Source: Planctomycetota bacterium (GTDB taxonomy: Bacteria; Planctomycetota; PUPC01; DSUN01). From it: a stretch of 64,000 nucleotides of DNA. The stretch is taken from assembly GCA_035384565.1 (NCBI GenBank), contig DAOOIT010000020.1, positions 27,688 through 91,687 of the forward strand, given 5' to 3'. The notes below the pieces were generated by a model. That model made no database searches, was not told where the DNA came from, and saw only the letters and a list, made by a program, of their open reading frames with translations. Positions 1-9,036 of this stretch are shown here, piece after piece. Numbering within the stretch: position 1 is the stretch's first letter; every line of letters begins with the position of its first letter. A program made the translations under genes and the position numbers.

Positions 1-533
1 AACCATATTCACCACAAAGTCTTACGCACCCAGGCATCGCTCCTCATATACTTGCTCATCCCACAAGTGAGCGGGAATGGCCGGAGCCACGAGAATCGCC
101 AATCCTCGCCCATCTACCCATACTCGCTCACTTCCCCCCTCTCAGGGTTGAGCAAGTATGGCCGGAGCGCTCCCACCAGACACTCGGCAGCGCCCTCCAG
201 CGGAGCCGCCAGGTAGGATGGACCGTCCATGCCCGCATCCCCCACCACGCCACTCGACCCAGAATCGCCAGACCCTCAAGAGCCATGCCTTGGAGGGGGC
301 AGCCCCTGCTCTCGCCTGGCATCTCGTGGACCAACACGCGGCATCCCTGGCGGCGCGCGGCTCCACGGCGAGTGGCAGGGGTGGGCAACCGTCACTTGCA
401 GTTTGACCCAGGACGCCTGTGCGCATAGACTGACGGTAAGGTGGGAGCATCCGGCCCCGGGCCCCCTGCGCCCATAGACGCCTGGGTTCCGAGGCTCGCC
501 CCGCGATCTGGCCAACTATTCGAGGGCTGAGTT
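1..533. repeat. Intergenic region with hairpin repeat family R1
   Basis: No gene is visible here. The region holds two related hairpin-like units. The clear one spans 119-160: CATACTCGCTCA at 119-130 pairs with TGAGCAAGTATG at 149-160, with one mismatch. A degenerate unit precedes it at 45-80. Positions of about 61-200 align with 35287-35430 over some 140 bp, including the flanking text GGCCGG...CTCGCCCATCTACC and CACTCGGCA. The same stem core occurs again at 22259-22434. The element's function is unknown. Confidence 0.6.
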
Positions 534-3500
534 GTGAGAGCATCCCGCGGCCACTTGCCGTTGACGGCTGAGCGTCGAAGTTCCCGTCGGTCCCTGACGA
601 TGGAGCCTCTCGAGCCGAGAGTGCTGCTCTCGGCGTCTGACACGGCGCTCCAGCTCTTCAGCGCTTCGCCGGCGCTGTTTGCGCCCAATGAGGGGCAGTG
701 GGCGGATGAGGCGGTGCGCTTCGTCCACAGCAGCGGGGGCGCCACTGTGGCGCTGACCGACTCCGGGCCCGTCTTCCAGCTCTTCTCTGTGGGCGGGGCG
801 TCCCTGCCCCGCGATGGCGGGGTGAACGTCGCCCAGTTCTCCGTCGCCTTCGAGGGGGCGAATCTGGTCACGCCCGTGGGCAAGGACCCCTCGCAGGCAG
901 TCCACAACTACTACGTCGGCGACCCGGCGACCTGGCGCACCGACGTGCCGACGTTCGAGACCGTGGCCTACCTGGGCCTCTGGGACGGGATTGATCTGTT
1001 GACGTGGGGCCGCCGCGACGGGCTGAAGTATGAGTTCCACGTCGCGCCCGGCGCGGACCCCGGGCAGATTCGGCTGCGCTATACGGGCATCGAGGGCCTG
1101 TCCCTCGACGAGAGCGGCGCGCTGCACATCGCCACGGCGCTCGGCGAGGTGGTGGACGCCGCCCCCGTCATCTACCAGGTGATTGGCAGCCAGCGCGTCG
1201 AGGTCGCGGGCGCGTTCCAACTGCTGGACCCGAGCACCTGTGCATTCATCATCACCGGCCCCTACGACCCGCAGGCCGAGCTGGTGATTGACCCGGCGAT
1301 CGCCTGGTCGAGCTACCTCGGCGGGTCGGACCTGGATGTGGGCTACGGGATCGCGGTGGATGGCGGGGGGGACGTCTTCATTACTGGCACCACGTTCTCC
1401 TCGAACTTTCCCTCGGGCGGGGGCTTCGACACCTCGCGGAGCGGCACCAATGATGCCTTCGTCACCAAGGTGAGCGCGGCCGGCACCCTCCTCTGGTCCA
1501 CTTTCCTCGGGGGCTCCGACTTCGAGGGCGGCTACGAGATCGCCGTGGACGCGGCGGGCGACGCCGTCATCACGGGCGAGACGTACTCGAGCAACTTCCC
1601 CACGCTGAACGCGTTCCAGGACAAGCGGAAGGGCGGCTTCGATGCGTTCGTCACCAAGGTGAGCGGGGCGGGCACCCTGCTCTGGTCCAGCTACCTGGGC
1701 GGCGGCGACGACGATGCGGGCTGGGCGATCGCCGTGGACAACGCGGGCGACGCCTTCATCACGGGCCGCACGGCCTCGTCCGGCTTCCCCGCCGATGGCG
1801 GATTCGACGACAGCTACAACGGCGGCACCTACGACGCCTTCGTCACCAAGGTGAGCAGCGCGGGAGTCTTGCTGTGGTCCAGCTTCCTCGGCGGCTCGAA
1901 CCAGGACGAGGGGCGTCGCATCGCGGTGGACGCGGCGGGCAATGCCTTGCTCACGGGCCGGACCCTCTCGAAGAACTTCCCCACCCCCGGGGGCTTCGAC
2001 ACCTCGTATGGCGGGGGCGCGAGCTTCGACGCCTTCGTCACCAAGGTGAGCGGCGCGGGGGCACTGCTCTGGTCCAGCTTCCTGGGAGGGTCCAAAGACG
2101 ATCAGGGGCGGGGCATCGCCGTGGACCCCTCGGGCAACGTCTTCATCACCGGCGACACCGCCTCGTCGGACTTCCCCACGCTCGGCGGCTTCGACACCAC
2201 GCGCGGCGGCACGACCGACGCCTTCCTCACCAAGGTGAGCGCCGGCGGAGCCCTGCTCTGGTCCTCCTACCTCGGCGGGTCCAAAGACGACACGGGCAGC
2301 AGCGTCGTCACCGACCCCTTCGGCAACGTGATCGTCGCGGGCAACACGCTGTCGTCGGACTTCCCGACGCTCGCTGCGTTCGACACCACGCGGGGTGGCT
2401 CCCAGGACGCCTTCGTAACCAAAGTCACCGGCGCGGGCACCCTGCTCTGGTCCTCCTACCTCGGCGGCTCGAGCGACGACTGGGCGACCGACATCGCGAT
2501 GGACGGCTCGGGCAACACCTTTGTCGCCGGCTACACGGCGTCGTCGGATTTCCCGGCCGTGGGCGGCTTCGACACCTCGCGGGGCGGCACACAAGACGCC
2601 TTCGTGACGAAGATCGCCAACTCGCCCCCGACACTGACCACGATCAGCACCCTGGCCGGCGGCGTGGAGGATGCCGACTTGGCGATCCTCTATGCGACGC
2701 TGGCCGCGGCAGCCAACGAGGCCGATGTGGACGGCGATCCGTTGAGCTTCCGCGTCGAGGCCGTGAGCACCGGCACGCTGATGAAGGGCGGCCTGCCCGT
2801 CGTGCCCGGCGTCACGCTGCTGTCGGCAGGCGAGAGCCTTGTGTGGCATCCCGACCCGAACGCTAGCGGCACCCTGCCCGCGTTCACGGTGAAGGCGTGG
2901 GACGGCAACGCGGCCTCGGCGACCCCCGTGCAGGTACGCGTGGCCGTTGCGCCGGTGGCGGATGTGCCCGGCTTCACCGACTCGCTGCCGAGCGATCCCT
3001 CGGCCGTTCTTCTCGGGCAGCTCTTCGCCTTTGATTTCAACTCGACCAATGAGGGAGTGCCGGGACAAGTCTACAGCCTGGTCTCGGGCCCCGCCTGGCT
3101 GAGCATCAGCCCGACCACGGGGCTCCTGTCGGGCACGCCGACCCAGCGCACCGACATCGGCTCGACCCTCGTGACCGTGCGCGTGGACGACGGGCTGGGC
3201 ACCACGGACGACGTCACCTTCCAGTTGGACGTCCAGGGCCAGGTCATCGTGCTCGGCGCCGGGCTGCCCGTGCCCGTGACCAAGACGAGATTCACCGATG
3301 CCACGGGCGACCTGGTGGATGTGAGCGTGAAGGGCGCCGGGACGTTCTACCTGGTGCGCGCCGTGGCGCCCGACGGCGGCGCCTACAGCAACGACACCCC
3401 GGGCGACCTCGTGTCCATCGAGGCCGACGGCACCGACGCCAAGTCGAGTTTCAGCGTCAAGGTGTCGTCACCCGTCAAAGCGCCGTCGCCCGACCTGCCG

Positions 3501-4169
3501 GTCGGCGCCATCGTCATCAACGGCTCGCTCGGCACTTTCAGCGGGGCGCAGGTCCGCCCGCTCGGCGATGTGACGGTCGCGGGCGGAGTGTCGAAGCTCA
3601 CGCTCGGCAACGTGGCGGCTCCGCACGTGATCGCGATCGGCGCCGACCCGCTCATCGCCTCGGCCAGCCTCGTGCTGGGCCGGGTGCAGGACACCACCCT
3701 CACCTCGGCCACGCCGCTGAAGTCGTTGAGCGTCATCGAGTGGCTCGACACCGATGCGACGCCCGACGTGATCACCGCGCCCTGGATTTCCAGCCTGGCC
3801 GCGAGCGGCAGCAAGGCCGCTGGCGGGCCGGTGGGCGACTTCGAGGCGAGCCTCGCCCTCAGCGGCCTGGGGGCGACGAAGGAGGCGCTGGGCAAGGCGA
3901 GCATCGCCGGCTCGGTCGTCGGAGGAGCGTGGAATGTCGCCGGCGCCGTGGGCTCCATCGCAGTGCGCGGAAACCTCACCAACTGCTCGCTCCAGGCCGA
4001 CTGGCTCAAGTCGCTCAAGGTCACCGGCACGATTGATGAGGACGGCTCGGACGGCGATACCGATGTCTTCCGCGTGCTCAACGGCAGCTTCTCGGCCTCG
4101 GACGTGACGTGGAGGGGCATCATCCCGCCCGACCACTGGTTCGGCGGCCTCCGCGCCTACGTCGGTTAG
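534..4169 (+). CDS. LEPR-xLL surface protein with seven SBBP beta-propeller repeats
   Basis: Predicted very large exported or cell-surface protein of 1211 aa. Residues 26-32 (LEPRVLL) are the LEPR-xLL N-terminal signature typical of Planctomycetota extracellular proteins. Residues of about 50-250 match the N-terminal domain that usually precedes SBBP repeats (NEGQW near the start, then NYYVGD, WRTDVPT and GIDLL). Seven SBBP repeats follow, each opening with a LLWSS[YF]LGG-like motif and containing DAFVTKVS. A cadherin/Big-like section and a putative Ig domain (SPTTGLLSGTPT) follow, then a C-terminal region that is not recognised. The start is GTG at 534, which keeps basic residues ahead of LEPR; ATG at 600 would leave almost nothing before the signature. 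The gene stands alone, with a terminator-like hairpin downstream. Role in adhesion or polymer binding is inference. Confidence 0.85.
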   Translation: MRASRGHLPLTAERRSSRRSLTMEPLEPRVLLSASDTALQLFSASPALFAPNEGQWADEAVRFVHSSGGATVALTDSGPVFQLFSVGGASLPRDGGVNVAQFSVAFEGANLVTPVGKDPSQAVHNYYVGDPATWRTDVPTFETVAYLGLWDGIDLLTWGRRDGLKYEFHVAPGADPGQIRLRYTGIEGLSLDESGALHIATALGEVVDAAPVIYQVIGSQRVEVAGAFQLLDPSTCAFIITGPYDPQAELVIDPAIAWSSYLGGSDLDVGYGIAVDGGGDVFITGTTFSSNFPSGGGFDTSRSGTNDAFVTKVSAAGTLLWSTFLGGSDFEGGYEIAVDAAGDAVITGETYSSNFPTLNAFQDKRKGGFDAFVTKVSGAGTLLWSSYLGGGDDDAGWAIAVDNAGDAFITGRTASSGFPADGGFDDSYNGGTYDAFVTKVSSAGVLLWSSFLGGSNQDEGRRIAVDAAGNALLTGRTLSKNFPTPGGFDTSYGGGASFDAFVTKVSGAGALLWSSFLGGSKDDQGRGIAVDPSGNVFITGDTASSDFPTLGGFDTTRGGTTDAFLTKVSAGGALLWSSYLGGSKDDTGSSVVTDPFGNVIVAGNTLSSDFPTLAAFDTTRGGSQDAFVTKVTGAGTLLWSSYLGGSSDDWATDIAMDGSGNTFVAGYTASSDFPAVGGFDTSRGGTQDAFVTKIANSPPTLTTISTLAGGVEDADLAILYATLAAAANEADVDGDPLSFRVEAVSTGTLMKGGLPVVPGVTLLSAGESLVWHPDPNASGTLPAFTVKAWDGNAASATPVQVRVAVAPVADVPGFTDSLPSDPSAVLLGQLFAFDFNSTNEGVPGQVYSLVSGPAWLSISPTTGLLSGTPTQRTDIGSTLVTVRVDDGLGTTDDVTFQLDVQGQVIVLGAGLPVPVTKTRFTDATGDLVDVSVKGAGTFYLVRAVAPDGGAYSNDTPGDLVSIEADGTDAKSSFSVKVSSPVKAPSPDLPVGAIVINGSLGTFSGAQVRPLGDVTVAGGVSKLTLGNVAAPHVIAIGADPLIASASLVLGRVQDTTLTSATPLKSLSVIEWLDTDATPDVITAPWISSLAASGSKAAGGPVGDFEASLALSGLGATKEALGKASIAGSVVGGAWNVAGAVGSIAVRGNLTNCSLQADWLKSLKVTGTIDEDGSDGDTDVFRVLNGSFSASDVTWRGIIPPDHWFGGLRAYVG
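1305..2620 (+). repeat. Tandem SBBP-coding repeats
   Basis: Seven in-frame repeats encode the propeller blades of the LEPR-xLL protein. The Trp codon of the WSS/WST motif lies at 1305, 1494, 1683, 1875, 2070, 2259 and 2448, so the period is 189-195 bp (63-65 residues). The blades are close enough in DNA sequence that unequal recombination could change the copy number. Confidence 0.85.
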
Positions 4170-4200
4170 CGCCGGAAATCAGGCTTGTCGCGGCGGGGCC

Positions 4201-4237
4201 GCGGGGGAGCCTTTCTCCCCAGGAGAGCCTCCCCCGC
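4201..4237. terminator. Terminator-like hairpin between convergent genes
   Basis: A perfect 9-bp stem, GCGGGGGAG (4201-4209) with CTCCCCCGC (4229-4237), encloses a 19-nt loop. A pyrimidine-rich stretch (CTCTTTCGCCTCC) follows it. It lies between the ends of the LEPR gene and the convergent pseudouridine synthase gene, so it may serve the + strand or both. Confidence 0.5.
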
Positions 4238-4271
4238 CTCTTTCGCCTCCTGCTCCTCGCTTCTTCCGCGG

Positions 4272-5273
4272 CTACGGTCCCATCGGCGGTTCGGTGGCGC
4301 GCAGGTGGGCCAGAGCGGCGGCGAAATCGCCGGGCAGCTCAGCGGTGAGTTCCAGGGGCCGGCGGCTGACGGGGTGGGTCAGGCTGAGCTTCCAGGCGTG
4401 CAGGGCGAGGCGAGGCATGATCTCCTCCAGCGGATCGGGCGAAAGGCCGCCGCGATAGTGCTTCTCGCCTATCAACGGGTGGCCGATGCTCTCGAAGTGC
4501 ACGCGAATCTGGTGGCGCCGCCCCGTCTTGGGCACGACGCTCACCAGCGTGTGGGCGGCGAAGCGCTCGCGGACCTCGTAGGCCGAGAGGGCGGGACGCG
4601 CCTGCGCCGCATCGGCGGCCACCGACATCAGCCCGTAGCGCCCCGTGTGATAGCCGATGGGAACCGCGATCTGGCCGAAACGGCGCCCGAGGGCGCCGCG
4701 CACGAGGGCCAGGTACTCCTTCCTGACCGTGCGCCGCTCAAACTGCTGCGACAGGTGGACGTGCGCCTCGGGCGTCTTGGCCACGACCATGACGCCCGAC
4801 GTGTCGTAGTCGAGGCGGTGCACGATGCCGGGGTTGCGCGGCCCGGGCGCGTCCCCGTAGATGTGATAGATGAGGCCGCTGGCCAGGGTGTCGTCGGTGA
4901 GCCTCTTGCCCGGGTGGCACATGATGCCGGGCGGCTTATTGATGGCCAGGATGTGCGCATCCTCGTAGAGGATGGCCAAGGGCATTTCCCGGGGCGGGAT
5001 CACGCGCGGGGCCTGCGCCGGGAGCTGGAAGTCCAGCACATCGCCCGGGTTCAGCCGGTAGCTGACGTGCACGGGGCGCCCGTTGACACGCACGCGGCCC
5101 GCCTTGATGAGCTTCTGGTACTGCGCGCGCGAGAGCTGCCCGTAGCGCTGGCTCAGGAAGTTGTCGAGGCGGCGGATGGTGAGAGGGCCGCGGACCTCGA
5201 GGCGGATGTCGCGCGGGGGCAAGGCGGCGGAGAGAACATCGGCGGAGTCGTCCCCCGCGTCGTGGGGCCTCAT
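4272..5273 (-). CDS. RluA/RluD-family 23S rRNA pseudouridine synthase
   Basis: Isomerises uridine to pseudouridine in large-subunit rRNA; the exact target site cannot be told from sequence. The protein is 333 aa. An N-terminal S4 RNA-binding domain (about residues 30-95, with LSQRYGQLSRAQYQKLIKAGRV and VNGRPV) is followed by the catalytic domain. The latter carries the RluA-family motif HRLDYDTSGVMVVAK, whose Asp is the catalytic residue, and a late GRRHQIRVH motif. Length is normal for the family. The ATG at 5273 lies 13 nt after acpP, so it is probably translated from the fabF-acpP message. Confidence 0.9.
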   Translation of the reverse strand: MRPHDAGDDSADVLSAALPPRDIRLEVRGPLTIRRLDNFLSQRYGQLSRAQYQKLIKAGRVRVNGRPVHVSYRLNPGDVLDFQLPAQAPRVIPPREMPLAILYEDAHILAINKPPGIMCHPGKRLTDDTLASGLIYHIYGDAPGPRNPGIVHRLDYDTSGVMVVAKTPEAHVHLSQQFERRTVRKEYLALVRGALGRRFGQIAVPIGYHTGRYGLMSVAADAAQARPALSAYEVRERFAAHTLVSVVPKTGRRHQIRVHFESIGHPLIGEKHYRGGLSPDPLEEIMPRLALHAWKLSLTHPVSRRPLELTAELPGDFAAALAHLRATEPPMGP

Positions 5274-5286
5274 GGCCGGCGGGACC

Positions 5287-5553
5287 TCATTGCGTGGCGG
5301 GCGCCTGCGCGGGGCCTTGGAGCCTTCTTCGGACCGCCTCGACCAGGTCGGCGACGGTCTTCACCGAGGCCATGTCGTCGTCCGCCACCTTGATGCCGTA
5401 GGCCTCGTCGAGAGCAAACGAGAGCTCCACCGCGGCAAACGAGTCGAGCCCGAGGTCGTGACGCAGGTCGGCCTCGGGGCGCAGCTTCTCGGGAGCAATG
5501 TCCAGGGTCGTGGTCAGGATGGATGCGATCTTCTCGTGGACCGGGTCGGGCAT
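5287..5553 (-). CDS. acpP: Acyl carrier protein
   Basis: Carries growing acyl chains on a 4'-phosphopantetheine arm. The protein is 88 aa with the DSF variant of the usual DSL motif (GLDSFAAVEL). Ser38 is the predicted attachment site. The surroundings are acidic, as usual for ACPs. It lies 12 nt downstream of the ketosynthase gene and the two form an obvious functional pair. No other fatty-acid genes (fabD, fabG, fabH, plsX) are adjacent, so the pair may serve bulk fatty-acid synthesis or a dedicated acyl pathway. Confidence 0.9.
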   Translation of the reverse strand: MPDPVHEKIASILTTTLDIAPEKLRPEADLRHDLGLDSFAAVELSFALDEAYGIKVADDDMASVKTVADLVEAVRRRLQGPAQAPATQ

Positions 5554-5565
5554 CCAGGGGGCTCC

Positions 5566-6810
5566 TTACGCTGTGAACTGCGAGAAGAGCAGGCACGCGT
5601 TCGTGTTGCCGAAGCCGAAGGAGTTCGAAAGCACAATCCGCACGCGCTGCTCGCGCGCCTGGTTGGGCACGTAGTCGAGATCGCACTCGGGGTCGGGGTT
5701 CTCGAGGTTGGCGGTCGGGTGGATCACCTGGTCGCGGATCGTGAGGCAGCAGGCCACCGCCTCGATGGCCCCTGCCGCGCCGATGCTGTGGCCGGTGACC
5801 GACTTCGTGGCCGAGATGGCCACGCGGCGCGCATGGTCGCCGAAGACGTCCTTGATCGCCTTCGTCTCCGCCGCGTCGTTGGCCGTGGTGGACGTGCCGT
5901 GGGCGTTGATGTAGTGGACGTCGCTGGGCGCGATGGCGGCGTCGCGGAGCGCCAGCGTCATGGCGGCGGCGGCGTCGTTGCCCGAGGGGTCGGGCATCAC
6001 CATGTGGTGGGCGCCCGAGTTGGCGCCGTAGCCGATCACCTCGGCATAGATGCGCGCGCCGCGCCGGCGCGCGTGCTCGAGTTCCTCCAGGATGAGCGAG
6101 GCCCCGCCCTCGGCCAGCACGAACCCGTCGCGCTCGCGGTCGAACGGGCGGCTCGCCTTCTCGGGGGCGTCGTTGCGCTTCGAGAGCACCTTCAGCGCCG
6201 CATAGGCGCCGAAGGTGAAATACGTGAGCGGGGCCTCCGCGCCCCCGGTCACCACCACATCGCACTCGCCATACTGCACCTTCCGCAGCGACTCGCCGAT
6301 GGCGTGGCTCGACGAGGCGCAGGCCGTGGAGATCACGACATTGGGCCCCAGCAGGCCGTTCTGTATCGCGACATGCGAGGCCACGGCGTTGGGGCTGATC
6401 CGCGGCACGCACAGCGGGTTGAGCCGGTGCGCGCCCCTCTCGTAGGCCGCGATCATCTGCTCCTCGTGGAAGATCACGCCGCCCAGCCCCGAGCCGAATA
6501 CGCACCCGATGCGGCCGCGGTCCTCGCGGGCCAGTTCCAGGCCGCTGTCGGCGATCGCCATCTGTGTGGCGGCCAGGCCCAGGTGCACGTAGCGGTCCAC
6601 CCGTCGCGCCACGATGGGCGGCATATACGCCAGCGGGTCCAGCCCCGCCACCTGCCCCGCCACTCTGGACTCGTAGAGCGACGCGTCGAATACGCTGATC
6701 GCGCGGACGCCGGACTGGCCCGCCAGCGTGGCCCGCCAGAACTCGTCGGTGCCGATGCCATTGGGGGCGACCACGCCCAGGCCCGTCACGACCACTCGCC
6801 GCTTGCTCAT
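5566..6810 (-). CDS. fabF: Beta-ketoacyl-ACP synthase II
   Basis: Condenses malonyl-ACP with acyl-ACP during chain elongation. The protein is 414 aa from ATG 6810; an upstream in-frame extension has no family support. The start (MSKRRVVVTGLGVVAPNG) is typical of the family. The Cys-His-His triad is visible: Cys164 in STACASSSHA, His in NAHGTSTTAND and His in SVTGHSIGAAGA. The C-terminal NSFGFGGTN-like motif reads NSFGFGNTN. It is followed by acpP, and a promoter candidate lies at 6950-6978. Confidence 0.92.
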   Translation of the reverse strand: MSKRRVVVTGLGVVAPNGIGTDEFWRATLAGQSGVRAISVFDASLYESRVAGQVAGLDPLAYMPPIVARRVDRYVHLGLAATQMAIADSGLELAREDRGRIGCVFGSGLGGVIFHEEQMIAAYERGAHRLNPLCVPRISPNAVASHVAIQNGLLGPNVVISTACASSSHAIGESLRKVQYGECDVVVTGGAEAPLTYFTFGAYAALKVLSKRNDAPEKASRPFDRERDGFVLAEGGASLILEELEHARRRGARIYAEVIGYGANSGAHHMVMPDPSGNDAAAAMTLALRDAAIAPSDVHYINAHGTSTTANDAAETKAIKDVFGDHARRVAISATKSVTGHSIGAAGAIEAVACCLTIRDQVIHPTANLENPDPECDLDYVPNQAREQRVRIVLSNSFGFGNTNACLLFSQFTA

Positions 6811-7172
6811 CCTCGCCTGCTCCCAATATGCAGCCCGCCCCGCGCCGACACGGGCCGCAACCACGTCGGTATGCCTGATCGGGGAACCAATCGCCAGAGG
6901 GGCCACATGGCGCGCCGGCCCTGCTGCGCCCACGACGCGCGCCCTCTACAGGTTATCACAAGCGCCTGCCATTTTCAACGGCTTTTCCGCCCGCCATGCC
7001 CTTCGATCGCAGTTGGCTGCCCAGGCCGGGAGTTGGAGGCTCAGGGGCGACGTCGCGCGGGGGGACTTCGGATGGCGAATCAGCCCTCAGGCCGGGGAGA
7101 TAGGCTTCCCTGGCAGGAAGGGCCCAGGACGCGTCGGGCGACGGCCCGTCGTGCAGAGGGCGAGAGGCCGCG
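6811..7172. other. Intergenic region upstream of fabF
   Basis: A 362-bp gap between the fabF start and the end of the next minus-strand gene. Apart from the promoter candidate at 6950-6978, no gene, RNA or repeat is recognised. Confidence 0.4.
6950..6978 (-). promoter_or_regulatory. Predicted fabF-acpP promoter
   Basis: On the minus strand, -35 TTGAAA (6973-6978), a 17-bp spacer and -10 TAACCT (6950-6955). The -10 is weak, but spacing and position fit. Confidence 0.4.
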
Positions 7173-8072
7173 CTACTCCTCCTTCTTGGGCGCCTCATTG
7201 CGGAAAGCGTCGCGCACCGCCTGGCGGAACCCCTCGCGGAACGTAGGGTCGGCCAGGTAGTCGTTGAGCGTGCCCTCCTTGCGCAGCTTCTCGATGAGGG
7301 CGTGGAGCTCGGGCTGGGTCTTCGGGAAGGTGATGGCGGGCAACGCCCCCTTCACGGGAGCCTCGGCCTTGGCGGGCGGCTCGACCGCCTTTGGGGCCGG
7401 CGCCGGCCCAACGGGGGCAACGGCCTTGGGGGCCGGCGCAGCGGGCGCCGCAGGGGCAACCGGCGCAGCAGGCGCCGCGGGGGCCGCCGGCGTCGCCGAG
7501 ACGATGTCGGGGCCCTTCGGCTCCTCGGCACCCTTGGGTGGGGCAGGAATGGCGCCCTGGGTGTCCTGGAGGTACTTGTGGCCGTCGGCCTCCTCGGCGG
7601 CGAACTTGGTGGGGAGGCCGGCGTCGGCGTTCTTGACGATGCGCTCGATGGTCTCGCGGGGGATGGTCTTCTCGCCCTGGTGGGTGAGGATAGTGACGGC
7701 GGCCTGGCCCGCGGCCAGGATGGTGCCGCTGATCCGGGTACCGTCGCGGAGCACCACGGCGTCGGTGTCGAGGAGCACGAGGGCGCCTTCGCCGCCTTCG
7801 TCCTCCTCGCCTTCGGCGCCCTTGGCCTTGCCCGGAGCGCCCTTGAGGGCGCCTTTCGGGGCCGTCTTGGGCGTGCCTTTGGGGGCCTGCTTGGGCGCCA
7901 CAGCGGGCGCGCCCTTCGGGGCGCCTCCCTTGGCGGCACCGCCCTTGGCGCCCGGGGCATTCGCACCGGGCACTTTGCGGACCGGTGCCTCCTCCTCCTG
8001 CGCCCGGACGCTGAACACGACGAGCGCGATGCCCAGCAGAAGGCCGGCGGCTCCTGCGACGAGTTGTTTCAT
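7173..8072 (-). CDS. Exported low-complexity protein of unknown function
   Basis: Not recognised beyond general features. The protein is 299 aa from ATG 8072. That ATG overlaps the stop of the upstream pseudouridine synthase gene by 4 nt (ATGA), so translation is probably coupled. An N-terminal signal peptide (MKQLVAGAAGLLLGIALVV) is followed by a Lys/Ala/Gly/Pro-rich stretch (about 35-95). A small beta-rich segment comes next (about 105-150; VVLRDGTRISGTI ... GEKTIPRETIERI), then an Ala-Pro linker of PAAPAAP repeats and a C-terminal helix-rich tail. The beta segment resembles short domains in planctomycete exported proteins in which a DGT...G turn is followed by an I-P-x-E-x-I element. Location in the envelope is inference. 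Confidence 0.75.
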   Translation of the reverse strand: MKQLVAGAAGLLLGIALVVFSVRAQEEEAPVRKVPGANAPGAKGGAAKGGAPKGAPAVAPKQAPKGTPKTAPKGALKGAPGKAKGAEGEEDEGGEGALVLLDTDAVVLRDGTRISGTILAAGQAAVTILTHQGEKTIPRETIERIVKNADAGLPTKFAAEEADGHKYLQDTQGAIPAPPKGAEEPKGPDIVSATPAAPAAPAAPVAPAAPAAPAPKAVAPVGPAPAPKAVEPPAKAEAPVKGALPAITFPKTQPELHALIEKLRKEGTLNDYLADPTFREGFRQAVRDAFRNEAPKKEE

Positions 8073-8818
8073 CTGCGTTGGCTCCTGGGCTGCGGGGGAT
8101 GGGCAGCGGCTTCGAGCTGGCGGACCTCGGAGGGCCTCAGCTTCCGGCACGCACCTTCCTTGAGCAGGGGGTCGCGGATGGGACCGATGGCTACGCGCTG
8201 GAGGTCGGACACCGGGTGGCCGACCTTGGCTAGCACGCGGCGTATCTGGCGGTTGATGCCCTGGCGGAGTTCGACCTCCAGCTCGGTCGCCTCCTTGCGG
8301 CGGCGGCAGACCCGGACGCGCGAGAGCGACGTGCGGCCCTCCGAGAGGTAGACGCCGCGTTGAACCTTCTCGACGTCCTCGGGGCTCATAGCCCCGCGCA
8401 CCCACACGCGGTAGAGCTTGGGCACCTCGTGGCTCGGATGGGTGAGGCGCTGGGTGAGGGCGCCATCGTTGGTCAGCAGGATCAGCCCGCGGCTGTCGGC
8501 GTCCAGGCGTCCGATGGTGTAGAGGCGGCGATGGTCGCCGCCGGGCACCAGGTCAATGGCGCGGGCGCGTCCTTCACGGCCGTCCGACGTGCAGACCACG
8601 CCGCGCGGCTTGTTGAGCAGGTAGTAGGCCGGCGCCTCCTGCCGCACGCGCACGCCGTCACAGCGGATGTCCGCCTCCGACGGGTCCACCTTGTGCCCCA
8701 GGTCGGTCACCGGCGCGCCATTCACGGTCACGCGGCCCTGCGCGATCAGCTCGTCGCAGGCGCGGCGCGAGCCGAAGCCTGCGTGAGCCAACAGCTTGTT
8801 GAGACGTTCAAGGGACAT
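8069..8818 (-). CDS. RsuA/RluB-family pseudouridine synthase
   Basis: Predicted rRNA pseudouridine synthase of the RsuA/RluB/RluE/RluF group. The protein is 249 aa from ATG 8818 (MSLERLNKLLAHAGFGSRRA). An N-terminal S4 domain (about 3-60; RVTVNGAPV) precedes the catalytic domain. The RsuA-type active-site motif is GRLDADSRGLILLTNDG, with the catalytic Asp after the first Leu. The motif INRQIRRVLAKVGHPV is also typical. An in-frame extension to 9169 lies upstream of the promoter and was excluded. The 3' end overlaps the start of the exported low-complexity protein. Confidence 0.9.
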   Translation of the reverse strand: MSLERLNKLLAHAGFGSRRACDELIAQGRVTVNGAPVTDLGHKVDPSEADIRCDGVRVRQEAPAYYLLNKPRGVVCTSDGREGRARAIDLVPGGDHRRLYTIGRLDADSRGLILLTNDGALTQRLTHPSHEVPKLYRVWVRGAMSPEDVEKVQRGVYLSEGRTSLSRVRVCRRRKEATELEVELRQGINRQIRRVLAKVGHPVSDLQRVAIGPIRDPLLKEGACRKLRPSEVRQLEAAAHPPQPRSQRR

Positions 8819-8846
8819 GTCCGCGCGCCTCTCTGCTCCGGGGCTG

Positions 8847-8875
8847 ATCTTACAGGATTGCGCCGTGGTTTTCAA
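8847..8875 (-). promoter_or_regulatory. Predicted promoter for the RsuA-family gene
   Basis: Minus strand: -35 TTGAAA (8870-8875), 17-bp spacer, -10 TAAGAT (8847-8852). The start codon at 8818 is about 25 nt downstream. Confidence 0.55.
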
Positions 8876-8962
8876 GGCCACTGCGCGAGCCGGCTGGACG
8901 CAATGCGGAACGCTTGCCGGCGTCGGGCCGGTCCCGCGGCACATAAGAGGCGGGGGCCCCGT

Positions 8963-8991
8963 TTGACTCTGCCGGCGTGTGCGAATAGGAT
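8963..8991 (+). promoter_or_regulatory. Predicted hisJ promoter
   Basis: -35 TTGACT (8963-8968), 17-bp spacer, -10 TAGGAT (8986-8991), followed by ATG at 9037. It is divergent from the RsuA-family promoter about 90 bp away. Confidence 0.55.
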
Positions 8992-9036
8992 GGCGCACAT
9001 CCCCGCTGAAGCCCCGCGACCGAACAGGGAGACACC

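Noticed and set aside
516..3068. 850-aa open frame on the minus strand opposite the LEPR gene
   Set aside because: It is a high-GC antisense shadow: low complexity in Arg/Gly/Val/Glu, no recognisable domain, and it covers the repeat-coding region.
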